A DNA stretch of 64,000 nucleotides from an uncultured Bacteroidota bacterium (GTDB taxonomy: Bacteria; Bacteroidota; Bacteroidia; Bacteroidales; SZUA-534), in the NCBI GenBank assembly GCA_946414435.1, contig CAMKOM010000016.1, positions 1 to 64,000 on the forward strand. Direction: 5' to 3'. Below the pieces are notes generated by a model, which was not told the origin of the DNA, did no database searches, and saw nothing but the letters and a program-made list of their open reading frames with translations. Below, piece by piece: positions 34,438 to 43,161 of this stretch. A program made the position numbers and the translations under genes. Every line of letters starts with the position of its first letter. The stretch's first letter is position 1.

Positions 34438-35022
34438 ATGGCTATGGATGGGAACAACGAATTTCTAGAGTTTGTCTATAGTTTTAACGAGTCGATGGAG
34501 AGCAAGAACGTTAAATTAGTCTACAAGGGGGAGATAACCCACCAAGTGACCAAAGCTTTCACATCGATCACAGAAACCAATATGATGGTTGAAGAGGAGC
34601 CTAACTCTGTTCAAAAGAAGGTGTTCCATGTGATTGTGGAATTTCTGCAGAACATCAGCAAGCACGCTGATTACATGACTAACGAAGAAAGTCATGAAGA
34701 AGGCAGCGGTGTGTTCCTTATGTGTAAAGACGAAGAAAACTACGTCATCACAACAGGAAACATTCTGCTCAAAGAAAAAGAAGGTGCCATTGCAGATGTT
34801 TTGGAAAAAATCAACTCTCTCGACAAAGAGGGGCTGAAAGCGTTGTACAAACAACAAATAAAAGAAGGCCGTCTGTCGGAAAAAGGCGGTGCCGGCCTTG
34901 GTTTTATCGACATTGCAAAAAAGACTGGAAACCCATTGGATTACAAATTTGTTCCCATTAACAATGAGTATTCATTCTTCATTATATCGTCGACTATTTC
35001 GAGAACTCAAAATTTTGATTAA
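34438..35022 (+). CDS. SiaB-family protein kinase
   Basis: 194 residues with a GHKL-like ATP-binding fold. The N-box is VFHVIVEFLQNISKHAD (Glu68 and Asn72) and the glycine-rich lid is GGAGLGFIDIA (150-160). It is in the anti-sigma/SiaB group rather than a histidine kinase: there is no dimerisation/His domain. It would phosphorylate the SiaC-like protein encoded 18 bp downstream and be opposed by the SpoIIE phosphatase encoded upstream. Confidence 0.85.
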   Translation: MAMDGNNEFLEFVYSFNESMESKNVKLVYKGEITHQVTKAFTSITETNMMVEEEPNSVQKKVFHVIVEFLQNISKHADYMTNEESHEEGSGVFLMCKDEENYVITTGNILLKEKEGAIADVLEKINSLDKEGLKALYKQQIKEGRLSEKGGAGLGFIDIAKKTGNPLDYKFVPINNEYSFFIISSTISRTQNFD

Positions 35023-35040
35023 CATATAATTAAACTGACT

Positions 35041-35424
35041 ATGGAAGTTATAAAAATTGTTGGAACGGATGATACGCCAAGTGTAACTCTTGATGTTGCG
35101 AATGAGATATTTGAAATATCTGGAAGATCGCTCCCTGAAGATGTTGCTGTATTTTACGAGCCTATTCTTGACTGGATTGACCGTTACTCAGAAGAGGCAA
35201 CTGGCAAAACCATCTTCAATTTTAAACTGGTGTACTTCAACACTGCATCGTCAAAAATGATTTTGGACATCCTTCTGAAACTGGAAGAGATGCACGAAGC
35301 AGGTAAAGACGTGCTTGTAAGATGGCACTATCCTGAAGATGACGAAGATATGGAAGAAGCAGGTGAAGAGTATGCCGACATTGTTGACGTGCCGTTTGAG
35401 CAAATCAGCTACTCACTTGACTAA
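35041..35424 (+). CDS. SiaC-family regulatory phosphoprotein (DUF1987)
   Basis: 127 residues, the usual family size. The core block FKLVYFNTASSKMILDILLK holds Thr68, the same residue number as the phosphorylation site I recall for Pseudomonas SiaC. The N-terminal TPSVTLDVANEIFEISGRSLPED is also typical. In Pseudomonas the unphosphorylated protein activates a diguanylate cyclase (SiaD). No cyclase is encoded here; instead a TerB-like/ABCG transporter follows, so the output may differ. Confidence 0.88.
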   Translation: MEVIKIVGTDDTPSVTLDVANEIFEISGRSLPEDVAVFYEPILDWIDRYSEEATGKTIFNFKLVYFNTASSKMILDILLKLEEMHEAGKDVLVRWHYPEDDEDMEEAGEEYADIVDVPFEQISYSLD

Positions 35425-35463
35425 CAGACAAAAAGGAAAAGAGTTAACACAAACCACTTATAG

Positions 35464-38400
35464 ATGAGTGAAGAGATTCTGAAAGCCTTAATGCAACTCT
35501 TTGCAATCATTGCAAAGCAGGACGGAGGCGTAAAAGACAGCGAAATTGACTTTGTCGAGAATTTTCTAACTTCTCAACTTAGCTCAGACTTTGTTGAAGA
35601 GTATTTGGCCTTGTTCTACAAACATGTCGGCATAAAGGATCGTTATTCACTACATGATAATTCCGAGGAAGAAGTCAAACTTACTTCAGTTAAAGACTCA
35701 GTTAAAATTCTTGGCATCTGCAAGAAGATCAACAAGACTTTGACGCAGCAACAGAAGGTTGTCGTTATGGTTCGTTTGTTTGAGTTGGTGGCCGCCGACA
35801 GGCAGTTCACCGATCAAAGAATGGCCATTATCAACACCGCAGCCGAGGTATTTAACATCTCTCCCGAAGAATTCAAGAGCACCGAGGACTTTGTTGTTAA
35901 AGAGACTGTCAAAGAGCTTGACATTCCCAACATCCTTATCATCAACGACAAAGAAATCGAACTTGAACAAGCCAAACACATCCAAATCGAAGAACTTGAC
36001 AAAGAACTTGTCATTCTTCAAATTAAGAGTGTCGACCTTTACTTTACGAAATATTTAGGCTCACACGAGCTGGTACTCAACGGCCTGCCAATAAAAGGCA
36101 ACAAAATTTATCTGTTCGCCAATGGTAGCGCCATACGTTTCCCGAAAGGCAAACCGGTGTATTACAGCGATGTGGTGTCAAAGTATCTGTCGGACATCAC
36201 GTCAGCGAAAGTCACCTACAACGTCAACGACCTCGAATTCAAGTTCAAGAACGGTGCCATTGGTTTGAGGAACATCAATCTATCGGAGGAACAAGGACGC
36301 CTTGTGGGCATTATGGGTGCGAGCGGCGCGGGAAAAACCACGTTGCTCAACGTGCTTACCGGCAACGAGAGCCCATCGAAGGGTGAAGTGCTGATTAACG
36401 GCATCAACCTACATACCGAAAAGGAAAAGATGGAAGGCGTCATCGGATACATTCCGCAAGACGACTTGCTAATTGAGGAACTCACTGTATATGAGAACCT
36501 TTATTTCAACGCCAAGTTGTGTTTCAAGAACATGACGGAGGAAGAGATAAAGGAACGTTGCGAGAAAACGCTCGCAAACCTTGGCCTACTTGACAGGAAA
36601 GACCTGAAGGTAGGCTCACCGCTGCACAAAACCATCAGCGGCGGTCAGCGCAAACGACTTAACATTGCGCTGGAACTTATCCGCGAACCGCCAATTCTGT
36701 TTGTCGATGAGCCGACATCGGGTTTGTCGTCACGCGACTCTGAAAACGTGATGGACTTGCTCCGTGAGCTTGCCATGAAGGGCAAACTTGTGTTTGTGGT
36801 AATCCACCAGCCATCGTCGGAAATCTACAAAATGTTCGATAAGATGGTGATTTTGGACACCGGTGGATACCTTATATATTATGGTAACCCGGTTGATGCA
36901 GTAACATACTTTAAAAAGATTGACGGCCAACTTAATGCGGATGTCGGTGAATGTCCGTCGTGCGGTAACGTTAATCCGGAGCTTATATTCAACATCATCG
37001 ACGCCCAAGTGGTGGACGAGTTTGGTAAATACACCAACAAGCGTAAGGTTACGCCACCTGAATGGGAGAAAAAACGGGAACAAAGCATCATCAGCCAAAT
37101 CGATCCGAAATTCCTTGACAAATATGCCGATGAGCAAACTCGTATTGCCAAAGGCGATGAAGAAGCCCAGGAGAAAGTTAAGGAGTTGGAGCGTCTCGAC
37201 TTGAAATTCCATGAGAAATATAAAGAATGCGTTGACAAAATCAAACTAAAAGACCTGCACGAAACACCACCAAAATCATTGGATATTCCGGGTTGGTTCC
37301 AACAAGTTAAGATTTATTTCAAGCGCGATTTCCTTGCCAAAATAAGCAACACGCAGTATTTGGTTTTGAACATACTCGAAGCACCCGCTTTGGGCCTGAT
37401 CCTTTCGTTCTTGATCAGATACATCGCCGATCCGAATTCCGATGTTTATATTTTCTATGAGAACGCCAACATACCAATCTACATTTTCATGAGTTTGATT
37501 GTGGCAATGTTCCTTGGTTTGATGGTGAGCGGCGAGGAAATATTCAAAGACCAAAAGATTCTAAACCGCGAGAAATTCTTGAACTTGAGTCGTTCAACAT
37601 ACCTTGTGGCTAAGATTTCAATTCTGTTCATAATATCGGCCATACAATCGATTTTGTTTGTATTGGTAGCGAATTCAATACTAAGCGTTAGAGGCCTATG
37701 GTTTGAGTACTGGTGGGCGATGTTCACTATAGCCACATTCTCGAACCTTGTTGGTCTGATATTGTCATCAACATTCAACTCGGCGGTTACCATATATATT
37801 ATGATTCCGCTTGTGATGATTCCGCAGATGGCATTAGGTGGCGCTATGTTCAGTTTCGACAAATTGAACCGAGCCATTGGCAGTATCGAAGGTGTGCCGC
37901 CTGTATGCGAATTTATTGCTACACGTTGGGTATATGAGGGATTGATGGTCCGCCAGTTCAAAGACAACGAGTTTGAAAAGAAATTCTACGATCTAGATCA
38001 ACAAATCAGAGAAGGCGACTACAAAGCGGCACACTATATACCAGAACTAATAGATAGAATTGAGTATTGCTCGTCGACAAAGATTCAAAACCTTGAGTCG
38101 CAACAAGATATCGAGGATTACAAATGGAAGTTGGCCTTGCTTAAGAATGAACTTTCAAAAGAAATGGTTCGCGTTCCGGACATTAAGTTCGAATACATTG
38201 ATTATCTGACTGTTGATAATTTTACACCAGAAGTTGGTTTGAATACCAAAGAGTACATTGAAAAGTTAAGAAAGCACTACGATGATATGACCAACGCGGC
38301 CGACAACAAAAAAAATACTATCATCAACTATTGGGATGAAAAAAATCCCGGGGCATATAACCGTCTGCGAGAGGCCTATGGAAACGAGGCTGTTGACGAG

Positions 38401-38757
38401 ATCGTAAGAAACGTATACGCAAAAACAAACGTAAACTCGTACCGCGATCATCTTATACAGATAAAAGACCCGATATTTGAAATGCCGTGGGTTAACAATA
38501 TTTTCGACTACCGCGCGCAGTTCTACTCGCCAAAGAAATTCTTCCTTGGCCATGAGTTCGACACCTTCTGGTTCAATATGTGGGTTGTTTGGCTGATGAC
38601 CGCTTTCTGCTACGTGGCATTGTACTACGATTGGCTGAAGCGTTCGATGGATTTCTTCCCCGAAGTGACAAGCAATATGATGAAAAAGATTTCTGCGGTG
38701 TTCGGCAAATTCGCAAAAAAGAAAGACGAACCGGCAGAGAAAAAAGATAACAATTAA
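35464..38757 (+). CDS. TerB-like/ABCG fusion: ABC transporter ATPase-permease
   Basis: 1097 residues. An N-terminal helical TerB-like domain (about 1-140, LFAIIAKQDGGVKDSEIDFV and VAADRQFTDQR) precedes a roughly 110-residue beta-rich region. The ATPase follows: Walker A GASGAGKTT (285-293), signature ISGGQRKR (391-398) and Walker B ILFVDEP (411-417). An insert with ECPSCGNVNPE and a charged helical stretch (about 495-620) leads to an ABCG-type six-helix permease (about 630-1070). Roughly 190 residues (about 840-1035) separate helices 5 and 6. The TerB and linker regions could receive the Sia signal. Substrate unknown. Confidence 0.85.
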   Translation: MSEEILKALMQLFAIIAKQDGGVKDSEIDFVENFLTSQLSSDFVEEYLALFYKHVGIKDRYSLHDNSEEEVKLTSVKDSVKILGICKKINKTLTQQQKVVVMVRLFELVAADRQFTDQRMAIINTAAEVFNISPEEFKSTEDFVVKETVKELDIPNILIINDKEIELEQAKHIQIEELDKELVILQIKSVDLYFTKYLGSHELVLNGLPIKGNKIYLFANGSAIRFPKGKPVYYSDVVSKYLSDITSAKVTYNVNDLEFKFKNGAIGLRNINLSEEQGRLVGIMGASGAGKTTLLNVLTGNESPSKGEVLINGINLHTEKEKMEGVIGYIPQDDLLIEELTVYENLYFNAKLCFKNMTEEEIKERCEKTLANLGLLDRKDLKVGSPLHKTISGGQRKRLNIALELIREPPILFVDEPTSGLSSRDSENVMDLLRELAMKGKLVFVVIHQPSSEIYKMFDKMVILDTGGYLIYYGNPVDAVTYFKKIDGQLNADVGECPSCGNVNPELIFNIIDAQVVDEFGKYTNKRKVTPPEWEKKREQSIISQIDPKFLDKYADEQTRIAKGDEEAQEKVKELERLDLKFHEKYKECVDKIKLKDLHETPPKSLDIPGWFQQVKIYFKRDFLAKISNTQYLVLNILEAPALGLILSFLIRYIADPNSDVYIFYENANIPIYIFMSLIVAMFLGLMVSGEEIFKDQKILNREKFLNLSRSTYLVAKISILFIISAIQSILFVLVANSILSVRGLWFEYWWAMFTIATFSNLVGLILSSTFNSAVTIYIMIPLVMIPQMALGGAMFSFDKLNRAIGSIEGVPPVCEFIATRWVYEGLMVRQFKDNEFEKKFYDLDQQIREGDYKAAHYIPELIDRIEYCSSTKIQNLESQQDIEDYKWKLALLKNELSKEMVRVPDIKFEYIDYLTVDNFTPEVGLNTKEYIEKLRKHYDDMTNAADNKKNTIINYWDEKNPGAYNRLREAYGNEAVDEIVRNVYAKTNVNSYRDHLIQIKDPIFEMPWVNNIFDYRAQFYSPKKFFLGHEFDTFWFNMWVVWLMTAFCYVALYYDWLKRSMDFFPEVTSNMMKKISAVFGKFAKKKDEPAEKKDNN

Positions 38758-38810
38758 TATAACTGAATAGCAAAAAAGATTACTTTTATCGCGCTAAAAA
38801 AACTAGTTTC

Positions 38811-39728
38811 ATGAATAGGAAAATTACAACAGTATTAGCAATAATTATTGCTGGTGGTTCACTGCTGATGAACTGCCAAAGTGATGGAAACAAGTCAAAA
38901 AAAGATGACTTTGCAATTCCTGATTCGATTTTCAAAGACAAACCGCTGATGATATCGAAAGAAGCTATGAATGATATCATCGACAACATATCGTCGCCAG
39001 TGGAAATGGCAGCCTTGATAAAATCGACAGGCGTGCCGTTTAATCAGAAATTCCTTGCGTCAACTAAAAATGTTGACAACTTGAGCACTGATTTCAAACA
39101 GGCTCTTAACCTTGGCATCTATGGTTGCGACCTTGGCTATCTCAATATGTATGAGAAAACCGGTTCAATTCTTAGTAGTATGCAGGCTATCAAAAAGTTG
39201 GCTGACCAATTGCGTATTGGACATTTCTTCGATTTCAACACTATCAAACGTTTGGCTACCAACAACGAGAACATCGACTCATTGATGTACATATCGGTAT
39301 CGAGTTTCAACAATATGGACGAGTATCTGCGCGAGAACAACCGCAGCGATATCAGTTCTCTGCTTGTAACCGGCATGTGGATTGAGGGTATGTATCTGGC
39401 TTGCCAAGTGGTAAAAGAGAAACCAAACGAAACCCTACGTGAGCGCATCGGCGACTCAAAAATCGTATTGGCCGACTTGTTGCTGATTCTCAAAAACTAC
39501 AAATCGAACTCATCATTCGCCAATTTGGTAAAGGAAATTGAAAAGATTAAAAAAGAATACGACAACGTTACAATTAGCGTCATTCCTGGTGAGCCCGAGA
39601 TGGTTGAAGTTGATGGAATGCTCATGTTCAAATCGAACGAGCAACAAATCATTGACATCTCTGACGAGACATTGGCAAAAATTATTGCTTCCATAGAAAA
39701 CGCACGTACAATGATAATCAACCTGTAA
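38811..39728 (+). CDS. Predicted lipoprotein of the Che/Sia-like operon
   Basis: 305 residues with signal peptide and lipobox (GGSLLMNC, Cys22), then a Lys/Asp-rich tether (QSDGNKSKKDD). The body is almost entirely alpha-helical and aligns with no family I recognise. Phrases such as QALNLGIYGCDLGYLNMYEK and LLVTGMWIEGMYLACQ suggest packed helices. It starts 53 bp after the transporter gene and 3 bp before the next gene. Its place suggests an envelope partner or target of the transporter. Confidence 0.75.
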   Translation: MNRKITTVLAIIIAGGSLLMNCQSDGNKSKKDDFAIPDSIFKDKPLMISKEAMNDIIDNISSPVEMAALIKSTGVPFNQKFLASTKNVDNLSTDFKQALNLGIYGCDLGYLNMYEKTGSILSSMQAIKKLADQLRIGHFFDFNTIKRLATNNENIDSLMYISVSSFNNMDEYLRENNRSDISSLLVTGMWIEGMYLACQVVKEKPNETLRERIGDSKIVLADLLLILKNYKSNSSFANLVKEIEKIKKEYDNVTISVIPGEPEMVEVDGMLMFKSNEQQIIDISDETLAKIIASIENARTMIINL

Positions 39729-39731
39729 TCC

Positions 39732-40151
39732 ATGAAACACGCTCTAAAAATATTATCAGTTCTGCTGCTGACACTGACCATGAATCATTCTTTCGCACAG
39801 AGTGACGAATTGGTGAATGTGTGTGCATTAGGAATTGGCAATGCAACCTATTTGAAAGACTTCAAAGTTAAATTACCAGCCAACTCGCCTGCACAAAAGT
39901 TCAGTGTGATCCTGACCAAAGGCTTTGTTTACAAGTTTGTTGTGTGCAACGCTGAAGGTTACGAAGGCAAGGCTGTCATTCAACTTTCTGAAGGAAACAA
40001 CGCACTTGTCTCGAACTTGAAACCCGATGGCTCGTTTGCTGAGGCAGTTGGTTTCTCTTGCCAGAAGACTGGTATGTACAACATCTTCTGCTCATTCAAG
40101 AACAACAAAGAAGGTGCGGCTGTTATAATAATGTCGTACATAACAAAATAA
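39732..40151 (+). CDS. Small secreted protein of the Che/Sia-like operon
   Basis: 139 residues with a signal peptide (about 1-22, ending SFAQ) and a beta-rich mature part (FSVILTKGFVYKFVVCNAEG, GFSCQKTGMYNIFCSFKN). Cysteines are few but include a pair that could form a disulfide. No family recognised. It is the last gene before the operon terminator, so it may be exported or surface cargo of the system. Confidence 0.7.
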   Translation: MKHALKILSVLLLTLTMNHSFAQSDELVNVCALGIGNATYLKDFKVKLPANSPAQKFSVILTKGFVYKFVVCNAEGYEGKAVIQLSEGNNALVSNLKPDGSFAEAVGFSCQKTGMYNIFCSFKNNKEGAAVIIMSYITK

Positions 40152-40172
40152 GTGCATAAAACACTGACAAAT

Positions 40173-40202
40173 AAAAGGATGTCAAAAGCATCCTTTTTTT
40201 GT
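40173..40202 (+). terminator. Terminator of the Che/Sia-like operon
   Basis: AAAAGGATG/CATCCTTTT, a 9-bp stem with a 7-nt loop, runs into a T tract. It lies 22 bp after the last stop codon and sets the 3' boundary of the ten-gene unit. Confidence 0.9.
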
Positions 40203-40218
40203 TTAAGCTTATAGTGAG

Positions 40219-40818
40219 ATGGACATTTCTGAAATAAAACGGATTATTGAAGACTCGATTGCTACAAAGCAAGCTATTGTTAGCGGACAAACACTGATGC
40301 AGACCGCGAGCAAAATTGCCGATGCCATAACCGCATGCTACCGGAATGGCGGCAAAGTACTGTTCTGCGGTAACGGCGGCAGCGCTGCCGACGCTCAACA
40401 TTTGGCAGCCGAACTCTCCGGCCGTTTCTACTTCGACCGTCCACCACTCGACGCCGAAGCTCTGCATGTTAACTCATCGTACGTGACAGCAGTTGCCAAC
40501 GACTATACATATGATGAGATTTACTCGCGCTACGTGAACGGCGTTGGTAAAAAAGGCGATGTGCTAATTGGTATCTCGACTTCTGGCAACTCAGAAAATA
40601 TTTTGCGTGCTTTGAAAGTGGCCAAAAGCAAAGAGATGGTGACGGTGGCCATGACTGGCGAATCGGGCGGCAAAATGAAGGATGTTGTTGATTTTCTGCT
40701 TAATGTTCCATCGACAGACACACCGCGAATTCAAGAAGCGCACATAATGCTGGGGCATATTTTCTGCCAAATTGTGGAAGAAGATTTATTCGGCAAAAAC
40801 GCAAATCCGCAAAAATGA
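40219..40818 (+). CDS. gmhA: Phosphoheptose isomerase (SIS domain)
   Basis: 199 residues, typical GmhA length. SIS-domain motifs are FCGNGGSAADAQHLAAELSGRF near 50-70, GISTSGNSENIL and the C-terminal EAHIMLGHIFCQIVE with the metal-binding His/Glu region. It converts sedoheptulose 7-phosphate to D-glycero-D-manno-heptose 7-phosphate, the first step to ADP-heptose for LPS inner core. The gene overlaps the following HD-domain gene by 4 bp (ATGA). Confidence 0.9.
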   Translation: MDISEIKRIIEDSIATKQAIVSGQTLMQTASKIADAITACYRNGGKVLFCGNGGSAADAQHLAAELSGRFYFDRPPLDAEALHVNSSYVTAVANDYTYDEIYSRYVNGVGKKGDVLIGISTSGNSENILRALKVAKSKEMVTVAMTGESGGKMKDVVDFLLNVPSTDTPRIQEAHIMLGHIFCQIVEEDLFGKNANPQK

Positions 40819-41357
40819 AGCTGGACGAATTCTGCAACCTGAACCCCGGTTTCGATTCCGATGCAATAAGGAATGCTATGGAATACGCAGCCGACTGCCA
40901 CCTTGGCACCAACCATAAATACGACACCCACCCCTACACTATCCACTTGAAAATGGTGTACGACTTTGGCTGCAAACATGCCCTCCTGCTCAACGCTGAC
41001 GAAGTTGAAACCGCCCTTGCAGCCTGCTGGACTCACGACACAATTGAAGACACCCGCCAGACATACAACGATGTTAAAAAACGTTGCGGCGAAGCGGTTG
41101 CCGAAGCTGTTTATGCCGTGACCAACGAGAAAGGCCGCACACGAGAAGAACGTGCTAATGACAAGTACTACAAAGGCATACGCGAGAACGAGATTGCGAC
41201 TTTTGTAAAACTCTGCGACCGTTTGGCCAATGCCACCTACTCGCTCAACAACAATCAAAGAATGCTCGACACCTACCGCAACGAAATGCCGCACTTCTGC
41301 CAAACCATTTACAACGAACGGTTTAAACCGATGTTCGAAGAGTTGGAAAGGTTATAG
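40815..41357 (+). CDS. HD-domain hydrolase (RelA/SpoT N-terminal-like)
   Basis: 180 residues. The metal-binding pattern resembles the hydrolase domain of SpoT and MESH1: histidines in THPYTIHLKMVYD, the HD dyad in WTHDTIEDT (His74-Asp75) and a final Asp in VKLCDRLANATYS. No synthetase domain is attached, so it could be a small alarmone hydrolase, but it may act on another phosphorylated nucleotide. Translational coupling to gmhA suggests neither option clearly. Confidence 0.75.
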   Translation: MKLDEFCNLNPGFDSDAIRNAMEYAADCHLGTNHKYDTHPYTIHLKMVYDFGCKHALLLNADEVETALAACWTHDTIEDTRQTYNDVKKRCGEAVAEAVYAVTNEKGRTREERANDKYYKGIRENEIATFVKLCDRLANATYSLNNNQRMLDTYRNEMPHFCQTIYNERFKPMFEELERL

Positions 41358-41430
41358 CAATTTACTGACGTTATTTTAGTGCCATAATGGAAACGAACAC
41401 GCAACATGCGTAAAAAATCAAATAATTGAT

Positions 41431-41438
41431 TAAATTTG
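41431..41438 (+). promoter_or_regulatory. Bacteroidota -7 element TAAATTTG
   Basis: Exact TAnnTTTG match 43 bp before the ATG of the FISUMP lipoprotein. No TTTG at -33 spacing was found. Confidence 0.5.
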
Positions 41439-41481
41439 CAAAAATAACATTATAAATAATTGATTATTAAATCGTTATGAC

Positions 41482-43029
41482 ATGACAAAAAAAACACTCT
41501 TCAAAACCACAATCGCCGCATTGGCATTTATAGTGTCTTTCAACTCATGCAAGGAAGATGAATTCAAACTGCCCGAAGAAACCATTAATGCTATCAGAAT
41601 AAAAAATGGTGCTGTAGTTGAAGACACCTTAATAAAAGACTCATACCAACTTAGAGCCGGAACTTCCGTTCACGATAATATATTAATAGGCACTTCCATT
41701 GATAATTTGGAGAGTTTATATGACAACTACAAGTTAAAGCCCTACACAAAATATTTCTGGAAAATTGTTGTGACAGATGGCAGCAACAGTGCGGAGACTG
41801 ACATTCTGAAATTTTATTGCGTACCGAAGTTCCCTGTTGAAGTTAAAAATGAGGACGAAGATGATTGGTCGGCCACTGTTAAATGGAAGAAATACGAACA
41901 ATTCGGCGACACCCGGATAACCTTAGTCCCTGACAGCGAATGCGATTACGACAAGGCCCCTATTGCTGTTACCAAAGGAAAATCGTTGTGCCGCATTTCA
42001 GCAGGACCACTTCAAACTCCCAAATATGCAATCTATCACCAATGGTGGGATGATTCGAAAAGACAGTACTACGAACCTGTTATCTACGACTTTACAGTTA
42101 ATGCCGATTGTGAGTTCGATGACACTGTAATAACCGCACAGTCTACCGCAAAAGGCATTTTTCTCAACAAAAGCGTAGCCGTGGCCGACAAGCAATACAA
42201 TGTATATAAAATAGGAAAGATTGGCAACAGAGTGTGGATGCTTGAAGACCTGCGAGGAACAATAGACGCTTCCGAATGGAACATTTACAAGGAAGGCGAT
42301 TTTTGGAGTAAAACATTATTTGTACCAGGTAATGGCTGTGGTATAGTAAAAAACAACGCAGGATATAAAAGTGTAGTGTATTCTTTACGTATGGCTCTCT
42401 ACTTTGAGGGATTTAAAGAACTGATACCTGAAGGATTTCATTTGTCCACCGATGATGATTGGTTAGATTTGGAGGCCAATTTTGGTATGCCCTTAGAAAA
42501 AAAGAATTATTATGATCGCGATTATGGCTCAATATACGTTCCATCTTTTTATGCTTATGCTCCTGATTATGATGTAATATCAAAATACCCTGGCGGATAT
42601 TTCACTGACAGGGATATGTCAAAAGATACGATTATATATAAGGGACAAAGTGTAAATATATTAAACCAATTGATATCTGATGGAGAATGGATAAATCCGT
42701 ATAATGGTGAAACACTATCGGGTGTTGGAGAATTCAATATACGGCCATTTGGATTTTATAGGTTGGATGTGCAAGAATTATCGATAGAAAACGATGATTA
42801 CAATACACTTGATTTTGAGAAATGCGGCATAGCAAAAAGTGAAGCCGCGGCATATTTGACTGCATCAGACGACTATTATGGCGAGCCGATAATTCGTTTA
42901 TTATGGGCAGGAACTAATGGAATAGGACGGGCAAGTATATGGGGCCAGAAAGAGTATTATGATTTTAAGATAGCGAATACAAACAGATACTCAGATGATT
43001 TCGTTCAGATTAGGTGTGTAAAAGATTGA
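41482..43029 (+). CDS. FISUMP-domain lipoprotein
   Basis: 515 residues. Lipobox FIVSFNSC gives Cys23. A fibronectin-III-like segment (about 35-115, PYTKYFWKIVVTDG) is followed by a second beta domain and a C-terminal FISUMP (Fibrobacter major paralogous) domain from about 230. That domain is marked by VWMLEDLRG, GFHLSTDDDWLDLEANFG, IRPFGFYR and the terminal VQIRCVKD. These proteins are cell-surface or outer-membrane lipoproteins, often in large paralogous sets; their role is not established. The later half is noticeably more AT-rich than neighbouring housekeeping genes. Confidence 0.82.
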   Translation: MTKKTLFKTTIAALAFIVSFNSCKEDEFKLPEETINAIRIKNGAVVEDTLIKDSYQLRAGTSVHDNILIGTSIDNLESLYDNYKLKPYTKYFWKIVVTDGSNSAETDILKFYCVPKFPVEVKNEDEDDWSATVKWKKYEQFGDTRITLVPDSECDYDKAPIAVTKGKSLCRISAGPLQTPKYAIYHQWWDDSKRQYYEPVIYDFTVNADCEFDDTVITAQSTAKGIFLNKSVAVADKQYNVYKIGKIGNRVWMLEDLRGTIDASEWNIYKEGDFWSKTLFVPGNGCGIVKNNAGYKSVVYSLRMALYFEGFKELIPEGFHLSTDDDWLDLEANFGMPLEKKNYYDRDYGSIYVPSFYAYAPDYDVISKYPGGYFTDRDMSKDTIIYKGQSVNILNQLISDGEWINPYNGETLSGVGEFNIRPFGFYRLDVQELSIENDDYNTLDFEKCGIAKSEAAAYLTASDDYYGEPIIRLLWAGTNGIGRASIWGQKEYYDFKIANTNRYSDDFVQIRCVKD

Positions 43030-43161
43030 AAGATATGGCTATGAAAAGATGAGCCGTATCTGGGAAACGCAAATAAAGCCATGGCAGATTTTACGTCTTG
43101 ATGTAACAAAAAAATATGTATCTTCAATGCTTTAATGTGCCATTGTGTTCATTGGCGCACT

